Positions 7,660 through 15,790 of a DNA stretch of 64,000 nucleotides are shown piece after piece. The translations under genes were made by a program, and so were the position numbers. This DNA comes from Pseudoxanthobacter soli DSM 19599. GTDB lineage: Bacteria; Pseudomonadota; Alphaproteobacteria; Rhizobiales; Segnochrobactraceae. Location of the stretch: contig NZ_FRXO01000003.1 in assembly GCF_900148505.1 (NCBI RefSeq), forward strand, positions 248,001 through 312,000, given 5' to 3'. The notes under the pieces were generated by a model, which was given only the letters and a program-made list of their open reading frames with translations, was not told the origin of the DNA and made no database searches. How positions within the stretch are numbered: position 1 is the first letter of the stretch; each line of letters opens with the position of its first letter.

Positions 7660-8720
7660 CAGTGCTTCTCCCCGCCGAGCCTGCGCTGGGTCTGGTCGAC
7701 CAGCACGGAGATGACGATCACGGTGCCGACGGCGATGAACTGCCAGAACGGCTCCACATTGATGAAGACGAGGCCGTACTGGATGACGGCGATGACGAGG
7801 GCGCCCGCGACCGTGCCGAGAATGGTGCCGGAGCCGCCGAACAGGCTGGCCCCGCCGATCACGACGGCGGCGATGGAGTCGAGCAGCAGCGGTTCGCCCG
7901 CCTGGGCGGCGCCGGCGGTGAAGCGCGCCGCATAGAGCACGCCGCCGAGGCCGGCGCAGGCCGCCGACAGGAGATAGAGCTTGCGGATGTGGCGGCTGAC
8001 ATTGATGCCGGCCCGCAGTGCCGCCTGCTCGCTCGCGCCGATGGCGTAGGTATGCTGGCCGAAGCGGGTCTGCGACAGCAGGTAGTGCATCAGCAGCACG
8101 AACAGCACAGTGACGATCACGATCACCGGCACGCCGAGGAAGCGGCCGTTGCCGAGGGCGGCGAACCAGGAATTGGACACCGGAACCGTGGTGCCGCCGG
8201 CGATGAGGAACGCCGCGCCGCGGGCCACGCCGTACATGCCGAGCGTGCCGATGAACGGCGGCACCCGGAGCCGGGAGATCAGCATGCCGTTGATCCAGCC
8301 GGGCACGAGCGCGACGGCGAGGCCAACCAGGATGCCGACGAGCATCGCCGGGAACGGCGGCAGGAAGCCGCCGGCGACGTTGGTGGCGTGAGCGGCCGCC
8401 ACGGCCGAAAGGCCCATGATGAAGCCGATCGACAGGTCGATGCCGCCGGAGATGATGACGAAGGTGGAGCCCAGCGCGAGCAGCAGCGGCGCGACGGCGA
8501 AGATGCCGATCGATTGCGCGTTGTAGGCCGAGAACAGAAAGGTCGAGCCATAGCTGACCTGCGCCCACACCTCGAAGAAGACGATGAGGATGGCCAGGAA
8601 CAGCCACGCTCGGGCGGCGGCGAGCGCGAGCAGGAAATTGCTCGGGCCGGATTTGGTGCCGTGCTTGCTGCCGTGCTTGGGTGCGGCCGTGCGCACTTCC
8701 GGGGTCGATTGGGCGGACAT
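7659..8720 (-). CDS. Sugar ABC transporter permease (RbsC/FrcC type)
   Basis: A 353-residue inner-membrane permease of the branched-chain amino acid/ribose type. The hallmark ALGSTFVIISGGIDLSIG and the late GGASLFGGSGTILGTV loop are clear, with about nine to ten hydrophobic segments between. I chose the ATG at 8720 (MSAQSTPEV), with GGAGAGG upstream, over one 43 codons further out that has a basic, unconserved lead. The polar N terminus (residues 1-25, HGSKHGTK) is cytoplasmic. It is followed directly by the ATPase gene. Confidence 0.92.
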   Translation of the reverse strand: MSAQSTPEVRTAAPKHGSKHGTKSGPSNFLLALAAARAWLFLAILIVFFEVWAQVSYGSTFLFSAYNAQSIGIFAVAPLLLALGSTFVIISGGIDLSIGFIMGLSAVAAAHATNVAGGFLPPFPAMLVGILVGLAVALVPGWINGMLISRLRVPPFIGTLGMYGVARGAAFLIAGGTTVPVSNSWFAALGNGRFLGVPVIVIVTVLFVLLMHYLLSQTRFGQHTYAIGASEQAALRAGINVSRHIRKLYLLSAACAGLGGVLYAARFTAGAAQAGEPLLLDSIAAVVIGGASLFGGSGTILGTVAGALVIAVIQYGLVFINVEPFWQFIAVGTVIVISVLVDQTQRRLGGEKH

Positions 8721-9151
8721 GCGCCTCTCCGTGCCGTTCAGGGTCCGGTGCCGCGGGCGATGGTCGCCGCCCGTGGCCGCGGGCTCGCATTGAAAACTAG
8801 AGCGGGATCGCGGTTTCGCGCCCGGCGATCGCGGGCCTGGTCGGGGCATCCGGCCGTGAGGGGGCGGCGGGCGTCTCGCGCGGGCCGCCAGACCACTTCC
8901 TGTTCAGCCCGCTACCGGTTCATCCCGCAGCCGGCTCATGCCGCACCGGCCGGCAACCGCCGCCGATGCCCTCACCCGCGCCTTCGCAGCGGGGCCGTCG
9001 CACCGGAACCCGGCTCCTGCCGTTCGATCCGGTCGGGGAAGCGGCGGCTCCCGCGGGGGCTGCCGCTTCCGGTGTCGTGTCGTCCGGTCCGGAACCGGGC
9101 GGTGGCGGGCGTTCGTCACGCGCCTCCGCCCGGACCGGCAGGGGCGGTCGC
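8721..9151. other. 431-bp spacer between sugar-binding protein and permease genes
   Basis: No convincing gene. Just after the binding-protein stop there is an inverted repeat CCGCCC/GGGCGG (9126-9147, 10-base loop). Hairpins in this position are common in binding-protein transport operons, where they protect the upstream message and lower expression of the membrane components. The rest is GC-rich with several CCGG-containing short inverted repeats but nothing I can name. Confidence 0.4.
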
Positions 9152-10138
9152 TCAGTCCGAGTAGACGAACTTGGCGATGTCCGGATTGTCGATGTTCGAC
9201 TTGTCCATCACGGTGAAGCCGGTGCCGATCGCGGTCGGGATCGACTGGCCGGTGAGGTGGGCATAGGCCGACATCACGCCGTAGTAGCCGATCTCGGCCG
9301 GGTGCTGGGCGATGGCGATATCGACCAGGCCGTTCTTGATGTTGTCGACGATCGAGGTCGGCGCGTCGAAGGCGACGACCTTCACCTTGCCGGACTGGCC
9401 GGCCTGCTGCACGCCGTTAGCGGCGCCCAGCGCGGAGAAGAGGTTGGCGCCGAACACGCCGACGAGGTCGGAATTGCGCGCCACCACGGACTGGAGCTGC
9501 GAGGCCGCCTTGTTGGCGTCGTTGTCGTTGAACTGCGTCTCCAGCACCGTGATGTTCGGATAGTTCTTCATCTCCTCCTTGAAGCCCTGCTCCCGCTGGT
9601 CGGTGGTGGAGATGCCGGGCTTCACGTTGGAAACGTAGACCTTGCCCTTCTCGCCCACCGCCTTGGCGAGCGCGCGGGCCGCCATGCGGCCGCCGAGCAC
9701 GTTGTCGGAGGCGATGTAGGAGAGCGGGAAGTCCGCGTCGCCCTTGCCGGTCTGGTAGACGCCGTCGCCGATGAAGGTGTCGACGGTGATCACCGGGATG
9801 CCGGCCTCGGCCGCCTTCTTCAGCGGCTGGACGAGCTGGGTCTTGTCGGTCGGCGCGATCAGGATCGCGTCCGGCTTGCGGGCGATCACGGCATCGAGCA
9901 CCGGGACCTGGAGAACGGGGTTGAAGTCCGGCGCGCCCTGGAACACGAGCTCGGCACCGACCGCCTTCGCGGCGGCCTCGGCGCCCTTGCGCATGGTGAT
10001 GTAGAACGCGTCCGTCGTCAGGCCCGGGATCAGGGCGATGGTGAACTTCTTGCCGTCCTGCGCCTGGGCGGAGCCCGCACCGGCAAGAACGCTGACACCC
10101 ACCGCAAGCGCTGCCAGGGCGGTAATGATCTTCTTCAT
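9152..10138 (-). CDS. Periplasmic sugar-binding protein of ABC transporter (RbsB/FrcB type)
   Basis: A 328-residue type I periplasmic binding protein (peripla_BP_4). Residues 1-26 are a signal peptide (MKKIITALAALAVGVSVLAG, cleavage after SAQA). The mature protein starts with KFTIALIPGLTTDAFYITM and has the expected DAILIAPTDKTQL, GIPVITVDT, YIASDN and VVAFDAPTSIVDNIK segments of the two lobes and hinge. It is the promoter-proximal gene of the transporter operon, behind a good promoter at 10407-10435. The ligand should be a neutral monosaccharide or polyol; which one cannot be read off. Confidence 0.92.
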   Translation of the reverse strand: MKKIITALAALAVGVSVLAGAGSAQAQDGKKFTIALIPGLTTDAFYITMRKGAEAAAKAVGAELVFQGAPDFNPVLQVPVLDAVIARKPDAILIAPTDKTQLVQPLKKAAEAGIPVITVDTFIGDGVYQTGKGDADFPLSYIASDNVLGGRMAARALAKAVGEKGKVYVSNVKPGISTTDQREQGFKEEMKNYPNITVLETQFNDNDANKAASQLQSVVARNSDLVGVFGANLFSALGAANGVQQAGQSGKVKVVAFDAPTSIVDNIKNGLVDIAIAQHPAEIGYYGVMSAYAHLTGQSIPTAIGTGFTVMDKSNIDNPDIAKFVYSD

Positions 10139-10485
10139 GACGTTTCCTCGTTCACGGTTTTTGCTTTTTTGTACGCACGCGACATCGGCACGGCCGGCAT
10201 GAGGGGCCGGTTCGCGAAGCCGAACGGACGAAAGACGGTCGAGACCGACCCGCCGCTGTCCGGAAGAAGTGTCGTCGAAAGGAGCCGCGATGGCCGTGAT
10301 CGGCCCCTTGTTCGCCCGCGTGGGCGGACGGCTGGCGGGGCGTTTCGCGATCCTGCCGGGTCACCCGGTCGCGGATCATTTCCTCCTGTTGTTTTTTATG
10401 GACAGAAACCTAGAGGCCCGATGTGTGCGCGTCAATCCAATATTTGACGTGCGCCAAGTTTTGCGCGGCATTTTCCGGGAGGAGT
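10139..10485. other. 347-bp regulatory region upstream of the sugar-binding protein gene
   Basis: No gene. It contains the promoter at 10407-10435 and an overlapping inverted repeat (10426-10453), and a long leader of about 260 bases before the binding-protein ATG. The leader holds no recognisable riboswitch. A short T-rich stretch (10388-10399) lies directly downstream of the -10 element. Confidence 0.5.
10407..10435 (-). promoter_or_regulatory. Sigma-70-type promoter of the sugar ABC operon
   Basis: On the minus strand TTGACG is followed after exactly 17 bases by TAGGTT. An inverted repeat with arms TGCGCGTCAA (10426-10435) and TTGACGTGCG (10444-10453), 8 of 10 bases symmetric, overlaps the -35 element and is a likely repressor site. 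The promoter of the SDR-GMC pair (13188-13216) has the same TTGACGCG -35 region and spacing. Confidence 0.6.
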
Positions 10486-12180
10486 TCAGGTAGCCATACG
10501 GCGCACCAGATCGGCGCCCTTCTCGGCGATGCAGTAGGTCGCGGCCATGGTGTTGCCGGAGACGATCGCCGGCATCACCGAGGCGTCGATCACCCGCAAT
10601 CCCTCCATGCCGTGCACGCGCAGCGACGACGGATCGACCACCGCCATGTCGCCGGTGCCCATGCTGCAGGTTCCGACCGGATGGTAGAGCGTGCCGCAGC
10701 GCTGGCGGATATAGGCTTCCAGCGCGCCGTCGCTGTCGGCCTCCGGCCCCGGCGTCACCTCGCCGGCGAGATGCGGCTCGAACGCCTTCTGGGCGATCAG
10801 CCTGCGGACGAGTTTCATGCCCTCGCGCAGCGACTCCATCGTGCTGTCGCCGCGGAAGAAGTCGTAACGGATCGACGGCCGCTCATGCGGGTCGGCGCTC
10901 GCCAGCGTCAGCCTGCCGATGCTGCCGGGGCGCAGCTCGCAGACATGGACGAGGAAGCCATGCCCGAACAGCGAGCCGGCATTCTGGGCGTTGCCGACCG
11001 AGGTGCAGAAGAACAGCTGGATGTCCGGCCGGTCGAGATCGGGACGCGTGCGCACGAACGCCCCACCCTCGCCGGTGGTGGAGGCGAACAGACCCCGGCG
11101 GCCGAACAGCCACTTGAAGACATGGGCGACATTGGCGGGCAGCGCCTTCCACGACAAGCCATAGGGCACCGTCGTCTTCGCCTTGTACTCCATGGTCACG
11201 TCGATGTGGTCCTGGAGATTGGCGCCCACCCCCGGCAGGTCGTTGAGGACCTCGATGCCGTGGCGGGCGAGATCGCGGCCGTTGCCGATGCCCGACAGCA
11301 TCAGAAGCTGCGGCGAGACGAACGCCCCGGCCGAGAGGATGATTTCGCCGCCGCGGGTTTCGCCGCGCACGGCCGCGTCGCCCTCGCCCGCTTCCCACGC
11401 GACGCCGACGGCGCGCCGCCCCTCGGTGAGGATGCGCGTCACCCGGCGCCCGGGCAAGATCGCGAGGTTCGGGCGGTGGCGGACCGGATCGAGATAGGCC
11501 CGCTCGGCGCTCTGCCGCTCGCCGCCCTTCTGGGTGAAGGTGTAGTAGCCGAAGCCTTCCTGCCGGGCGCCGTTGAAATCGGCGTTGTAGGCGTGGCCGG
11601 CCTGCCGCGCGGCTTCGAGGAACACGTCGCACATCGGGTTGACGGAGCGCAGCTGCGCGACGTTCACCGGCCCGCCGGTGCCGTGAAAAGCGGGGTCGAT
11701 CTGTTCGGAGACGGGCCGTCCGCCGAGGCGGATGTGGCGGCTGCCGGCCGGATCGGCCAGCGCCTCGAAGGTCTCCAGCCGCCGGAAATAGGGCAGGAGA
11801 TCGTCATAGCCCCAGCCGGGATTGCCGAGGTCGCGCCAGTGGTCGTAGTCCTCCCGCTGGCCGCGGATGAAGATCATGCCGTTGACCGTCGTGCTGCCGC
11901 CGGTGGCCTTGCCGCGCGGCAGCATCACCTTGCGGCCCTGCAGCCCCGGTTCCGGCTCGGTCTCGAACCACGACATGAATTTCGGACCGCCGAGGAAATC
12001 GACCGCCGGCATCATGAACGTGACCATGCCGAGCGGCATCTTCACGATGGTCCTGCCGCTGTTGCGGTCGGTGCCGGGCTCGATCAGCGCCACGCGCACC
12101 TTGGGATCCTCGGACAGCCGGCTGGCGAGCACGGACCCCGCCGCGCCCGCCCCGACGATCACGTAATCGAACCGTTCCAT
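10486..12180 (-). CDS. GMC-family FAD-dependent oxidoreductase (choline dehydrogenase-like)
   Basis: A 564-residue flavoprotein. The N terminus has the dinucleotide-binding motif FDYVIVGAGAAGSVLASRL, GMC signature 1 is PRGKATGGSTTVNGMIFIRG, signature 2 lies around GAFVSPQLLMLSGIG, and the C terminus has YHPVGTCSMG and the catalytic-region ASVMPAIVSGNTMAATY. Members oxidise primary or secondary alcohols (choline, polyols, sugars). It starts 34 bp after an SDR gene on the same strand and should share its promoter at 13188-13216. In this sugar-catabolic setting a polyol or sugar dehydrogenase is likelier than choline oxidation, and no betB or betI neighbours are present. Confidence 0.88.
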   Translation of the reverse strand: MERFDYVIVGAGAAGSVLASRLSEDPKVRVALIEPGTDRNSGRTIVKMPLGMVTFMMPAVDFLGGPKFMSWFETEPEPGLQGRKVMLPRGKATGGSTTVNGMIFIRGQREDYDHWRDLGNPGWGYDDLLPYFRRLETFEALADPAGSRHIRLGGRPVSEQIDPAFHGTGGPVNVAQLRSVNPMCDVFLEAARQAGHAYNADFNGARQEGFGYYTFTQKGGERQSAERAYLDPVRHRPNLAILPGRRVTRILTEGRRAVGVAWEAGEGDAAVRGETRGGEIILSAGAFVSPQLLMLSGIGNGRDLARHGIEVLNDLPGVGANLQDHIDVTMEYKAKTTVPYGLSWKALPANVAHVFKWLFGRRGLFASTTGEGGAFVRTRPDLDRPDIQLFFCTSVGNAQNAGSLFGHGFLVHVCELRPGSIGRLTLASADPHERPSIRYDFFRGDSTMESLREGMKLVRRLIAQKAFEPHLAGEVTPGPEADSDGALEAYIRQRCGTLYHPVGTCSMGTGDMAVVDPSSLRVHGMEGLRVIDASVMPAIVSGNTMAATYCIAEKGADLVRRMAT

Positions 12181-12214
12181 GGGTATGCCCCTCGCCGCGG
12201 TCAGATCGTCCCGC

Positions 12215-12961
12215 TCAGATGTCCTGGTTCTGCGGCAGGATGACGAGATCGCGGATGGTGACGTTGGCCGGCCGCGTCAGCATGAAGATGACGGCGTCGG
12301 CGACGTCTTCCGAGCGCAGCCCCTCGCGCGCGGCGACCTTGGCCTCGATGGCGGCGGGGTCGGTGAAACCCCACAATTCGTTCAGCACCACCCCCGGCGC
12401 CACCGCGCCGACGCGCACGCCGTGGGGCGCGGCCTGCCGGCGCACGCCGTGGACGAACGCCTGCACCGCGTGCTTGGTGGCGCTGTAGACCGGCTCCCAC
12501 GGAATGGCCTGATGGCCGGAAACCGAGCTGGTGACGACGATATCGCCGCTGCCGCGCGCCATCATGCCGGGCAGCACGGCCCGGACGCTGCGGAACACGC
12601 CGTTGACGTTGATCGCCACCACGGAATCCATCGCGTCGGGATCGGCCTCGGCCACGTCGCCCGGCAGGTAGAGGCCGGCATTGGCGAGGAGGATGTCGAT
12701 ACGGCCGAACCGGGCGAGGGTCTCGCCCACCACGCGCTCCACCTCCGCGCCCTCGCCGAGATCGGACGGCAGCACCAGGGTGTCCTCGGCGCCGACGGCG
12801 TCCGCCACCGCGGCGAGCCTCTCGGCGGAGCGGGCAGCGAGCGCAAGCGAGGCCCCTTCGGCCGCAAGCGCCCGGGCGAGAGCGCGGCCGATGCCGGAGC
12901 TTGCCCCGGTGACCAGCGCCACCTTGCCCTGAAGCCGGCCACCCGGATTGAATGCGCTCAT
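12215..12961 (-). CDS. Short-chain dehydrogenase/reductase
   Basis: A 248-residue classical SDR. TGASSGIGRAL (residues 18-28) is the cofactor glycine motif, NAGLY follows beta-4, and the catalytic set is S in VVTSSVSG with Y-x3-K in YSATKHAV. The acidic/basic pattern after beta-2 (AARSAERL) suggests NADP is possible. The ATG at 12961 has GGGAGG upstream. It is the first gene of an SDR-GMC pair divergent from the LacI regulator, so it probably oxidises or reduces a sugar or polyol under that regulator's control. Confidence 0.87.
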   Translation of the reverse strand: MSAFNPGGRLQGKVALVTGASSGIGRALARALAAEGASLALAARSAERLAAVADAVGAEDTLVLPSDLGEGAEVERVVGETLARFGRIDILLANAGLYLPGDVAEADPDAMDSVVAINVNGVFRSVRAVLPGMMARGSGDIVVTSSVSGHQAIPWEPVYSATKHAVQAFVHGVRRQAAPHGVRVGAVAPGVVLNELWGFTDPAAIEAKVAAREGLRSEDVADAVIFMLTRPANVTIRDLVILPQNQDI

Positions 12962-13187
12962 CGAAACCTCCCTGCCCTGTTTTCGTCGCGGGAGGCGGCC
13001 GGCAGCGATCGCAGGCGCGGCACCCCACGGGGGCGGGCCCGGCCGCGCGCAGACGGCGCCGAACACCGCCGGGACCCCCGGCGGCAACGTTCAGACGGTC
13101 GTGTGGCGGCTGCGGATCGTCATGGGGCGTCGCGTCCTCCCGGGAACGCTGGCCGCGCGTTTGCCGGCGGCCGTCGATTTTGATCGG

Positions 13188-13216
13188 AGGCTAGGGACCG
13201 CTTCGCACCGCGTCAA
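13188..13216 (-). promoter_or_regulatory. Promoter of the SDR-GMC gene pair
   Basis: Minus-strand TTGACG and TAGCCT separated by 17 bases. The -35 region reads TTGACGCG, as in the promoter of the sugar-binding protein gene, and the sequence just upstream (AAGTTTTTAAG) is AT-rich. It lies about 225 bp before the SDR start. Confidence 0.55.
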
Positions 13217-13225
13217 CTTAAAAAC

Positions 13226-13253
13226 TTGCTCGCGTAAAACTCTGTGCTAGCGT
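13226..13253 (+). promoter_or_regulatory. Candidate promoter of the LacI-regulator gene
   Basis: Plus-strand TTGCTC and TAGCGT separated by 16 bases, starting 10 bp from the end of the divergent SDR promoter. The two -35 regions are almost back to back, so a single bound repressor could cover both. This is a weak match and is supported mainly by its position. Confidence 0.35.
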
Positions 13254-13474
13254 ATCCCCTCGAACGTGGACGATGCGGCGGCCTCGAAGCCGGCCGGGAT
13301 ACCGGCGTGCGGACAAACGGCCGTTTCGCCGCGATCTCATGTTCGACGTCAAGGCGACCCGGGAGCGGTTTCCGCAGCAGACAGACCGTCATACCGGCGC
13401 CGGCTGCGTCTGCGGGCTCGCCAGGGTGGCCGGAGCGGGCTATCGGATGATCGCCGGTCCGGGCGGCCAGTGCG

Positions 13475-13522
13475 GCCTGCCTCCGGTTCGGCCTGCCTCC
13501 CGTGCGGCGCGCCTCCCGTGCG
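13475..13522. repeat. Three tandem copies of a 16-bp GC-rich repeat
   Basis: Units begin GCCTGCCTCC, GCCTGCCTCC and GCGCGCCTCC and end GGTTCG, CGTGCG and CGTGCG at positions 13475, 13491 and 13507. The repeat lies in the leader of the LacI gene. Confidence 0.65.
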
Positions 13523-13566
13523 GCCCACCTCAAGGGAGCGGCCGGATGGCGCCCGAGGCGAGACTA

Positions 13567-14628
13567 ATGAAGAAGCCTGAAAGAGCGCGAATGGCCGACC
13601 ACAAGATCAAGAACATGGCGGAGTTCTCGCAGCTCAGCGGCATCTCCCGCCCGACGGTCTCGAAATATTTCAACGATCCCGCGAGCGTGCGCAAATCCAC
13701 CCGCGAGCAGATCGAGCAGGCGCTGTCGAAATACGACTACCGACCGAACCTGTTCGCCGTGAACCTCAACAAGAAGCGGCCGCGCATCATCGGCGTCATC
13801 GTGCCGGACACGTCGGACACGTTCTTCTCCGAGCTGGTGCGCTGCATCGAAGCGCGCTGCATGGCGAACGGCTATCTGGTGATCGTGCTGTCCTCGCGCG
13901 GCGACCCGGAGCTCGAGGGGCGCTCCATCGAGATGCTGCTGTCGCTGAAGATCGCCGGGGCGATCGTCGCCCCGCTCGGGGCGGATTCCGATCGCGGCCT
14001 GATCGAGAGCCTGAGGGCGCGCATTCCCATCGTGTTCCTCGATTCCCGCCTCGACGACCGCACCCCGTTCGTCGGCACCGACAATTTCCAGAGCATGCCG
14101 CTCATCACCGAATATCTCTGCCGCACCGGCACGCCGCCGACCTATTTCGACATGCCGGCGATCAACAACAACGCCGCCGAGCGCAAGCTCGCTTATCTCC
14201 AGACCATGACGCGCCTCGGCTTCCAGCCGGAGGTCGTCAGCGTCACCGATGCCCGCGACTGGCGGTTCGAGGATGTCGGCTTCACCGAGGCGCAGCGGGT
14301 GCTCGACGGCCCGGGCTTCGCCACGACGACGGTGCTGTGCGCCAACGACCGCATCGCCACCGGCGTGATGGCGGCCTGCTACCAGCGCGGCCTGCGCATC
14401 GGCCGCGAACCCGGCTGCGACCTGCGCATCGCCGGCCACGACGACCAGCCGCTCAGCCGCTACGGCTGCCCGCCGCTCACCACCGTCGCCCAGAACTTCG
14501 ATCAGCTCGGCAGCCACTGCATCGATCTCCTGATGGAGGGCATCGAGAGCGAGGAAGACGGCCCGGCGACTGCGCCGGTGCGCCAGATCCGGCTCGGCGC
14601 CACGCTGATGATGCGCGCCTCGGCCTGA
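13567..14628 (+). CDS. LacI-family transcriptional regulator
   Basis: A 353-residue repressor. The helix-turn-helix and hinge are NMAEFSQLSGISRPTVSKYF and YRPNLFAVNL, followed by a periplasmic-binding-like effector domain starting PRIIGVIVPDTSDTFFSELV. Two starts are possible: ATG at 13567 (MKKPERARMADHK) with GAGG about 9 bp upstream, and ATG at 13591 (MADHKIKN) with AAGAG; I give the longer. It is divergent from the SDR-GMC pair and upstream of the PfkB and GatZ genes in the same direction, so it probably regulates both sides in response to a sugar, plausibly tagatose or a polyol. Confidence 0.9.
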   Translation: MKKPERARMADHKIKNMAEFSQLSGISRPTVSKYFNDPASVRKSTREQIEQALSKYDYRPNLFAVNLNKKRPRIIGVIVPDTSDTFFSELVRCIEARCMANGYLVIVLSSRGDPELEGRSIEMLLSLKIAGAIVAPLGADSDRGLIESLRARIPIVFLDSRLDDRTPFVGTDNFQSMPLITEYLCRTGTPPTYFDMPAINNNAAERKLAYLQTMTRLGFQPEVVSVTDARDWRFEDVGFTEAQRVLDGPGFATTTVLCANDRIATGVMAACYQRGLRIGREPGCDLRIAGHDDQPLSRYGCPPLTTVAQNFDQLGSHCIDLLMEGIESEEDGPATAPVRQIRLGATLMMRASA

Positions 14629-14731
14629 CGCCCCCGGCCCGGACCGCGACCGGGCCGCGACAAAACATAACGACCAACGACGGCTGAAAAACAGCCCCGC
14701 CCGAAGAAGGCCCGCGAGCCGGAGGAAGCCC

Positions 14732-15679
14732 ATGAAAAAAGTCGTGACGATCGGCGAGATCCTGGTGGAGATCATGGCGGTGGAGCCGGGTGACGGCTTC
14801 CGTGAGCCCATCGCGCTCGTCGGCCCGTTTCCCTCCGGCGCACCCGCGATCTTCATCGATCAGGTCGCCCGGCTCGGCCATCCCTGCGGCATCGTCTCGG
14901 CGGTCGGCTCCGACGATTTCGGCCGCGTCAATCTCGACCGCCTCGCCGCCGACGGCGTCGACATCTCCGCCATCGCTGTCGACCCGGAAGTGCCGACCGG
15001 CAGCGCCTTCGTGCGCTACCGGCCCGATGGCAACCGCGACTTCGTGTTCAACATCAAGCACGCCGCCTGCGGCGCCATCGCGCCCACGGCCGCCGCCAGC
15101 GCCCTGATCGCCGAAGCCGGGCACCTGCACGTCATGGGCTCGTCGCTGTTCTCGCCCTCGGTGGTCGATCTCGTGACGGAGGCGATCGCGGCGGTGAAGG
15201 GCCGCGGCGGCACGGTGTCGTTCGACCCGAACGTGCGCAAGGAGATCCTCGGCCTGCCCGGCATGTCCCGGGCACTGTCTCGGGTGCTCGCCGAGACCGA
15301 CCTCTTCCTGCCGAGCGGCGGCGAACTCTTCCTGTTCGCCGAGGCCGACACCGAGGCCGAGGCCGTCACCCGCATTCTCGCCAGCGGCGTCAAGGCGGTG
15401 GTCGTCAAGGCCGGCGCCGAGGGCGCGCGCTACTACGACCACGCCGGAACCGTCTCCGCGCCGGCCTTCCCGGTGACGGAGATCGACCCGACCGGGGCGG
15501 GCGACAGCTTCGGCGCGGCGTTCGTGGTCGCCTGGCTCGCCGGCGTGCCTCCCCGCGAGGCGCTGATTTCCGCCAATGCCTGCGGCGCCAGGGCCGTCAC
15601 GGTGAAGGGGCCGATGGAAGGCACGTCGACCACCGCGGAACGCGATGCGTTCCTTGCCGCACACGGCGTCGCGGTCTGA
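14732..15679 (+). CDS. PfkB-family carbohydrate kinase, probable D-tagatose kinase
   Basis: A 315-residue ribokinase-fold kinase: IGEILVEIMA at the N terminus, the sugar-binding GPFPSGAPAIFIDQVARLG region, and the ATP/anion-hole signature DPTGAGDSFGAAF with catalytic D258. GGAGGAAG precedes the ATG. It is 111 bp upstream of a GatZ/KbaZ gene. In Agrobacterium tumefaciens a galactitol pathway uses a PfkB tagatose kinase together with a GatZ homologue acting as tagatose-6-phosphate 4-epimerase, which fits this pair. A 2-keto-3-deoxygluconate kinase is the alternative, since uxuA is only 1.5 kb away. Confidence 0.85.
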   Translation: MKKVVTIGEILVEIMAVEPGDGFREPIALVGPFPSGAPAIFIDQVARLGHPCGIVSAVGSDDFGRVNLDRLAADGVDISAIAVDPEVPTGSAFVRYRPDGNRDFVFNIKHAACGAIAPTAAASALIAEAGHLHVMGSSLFSPSVVDLVTEAIAAVKGRGGTVSFDPNVRKEILGLPGMSRALSRVLAETDLFLPSGGELFLFAEADTEAEAVTRILASGVKAVVVKAGAEGARYYDHAGTVSAPAFPVTEIDPTGAGDSFGAAFVVAWLAGVPPREALISANACGARAVTVKGPMEGTSTTAERDAFLAAHGVAV

Positions 15680-15733
15680 ACGCCCGGCGCACATCCGCCC
15701 GGCGAGACGCCGCCGCAAAATTCAGAAGCTCGC

Positions 15734-15773
15734 GCCTGTCCCGTCCAGATCCGTCGATCTGCGCGCGACAGGC
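15734..15773. repeat. Type-A palindromic extragenic repeat
   Basis: Nested inverted repeat GCCTGTC/GACAGGC (outer, 15734-15740 and 15767-15773) and CAGATC/GATCTG (inner, 15746-15751 and 15756-15761). It is a degenerate copy of the element at 24068-24116 and lies between the kinase and GatZ genes, where the RNA hairpin could affect expression of the second gene. Confidence 0.7.
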
Positions 15774-15790
15774 TCCACGGGACCGAAGCC

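Larger units (their letters stand above)
12962..13566. other. 605-bp divergent regulatory region between SDR and LacI genes
   Basis: Apart from two back-to-back promoters (13188-13216 minus; 13226-13253 plus) and a short tandem repeat (13475-13522) I see no gene. An open frame runs in phase with the LacI gene from 13273, but its translation is low-complexity Arg/Pro/Gly without homology, so it is more likely leader than protein. The lacI message would carry a leader of about 300 bases. Confidence 0.5.

Noticed and set aside
13273-13566. N-terminal extension of the LacI regulator
   Set aside because: In frame but low-complexity Arg/Pro/Gly and containing tandem repeats; the HTH region begins normally after 13567.
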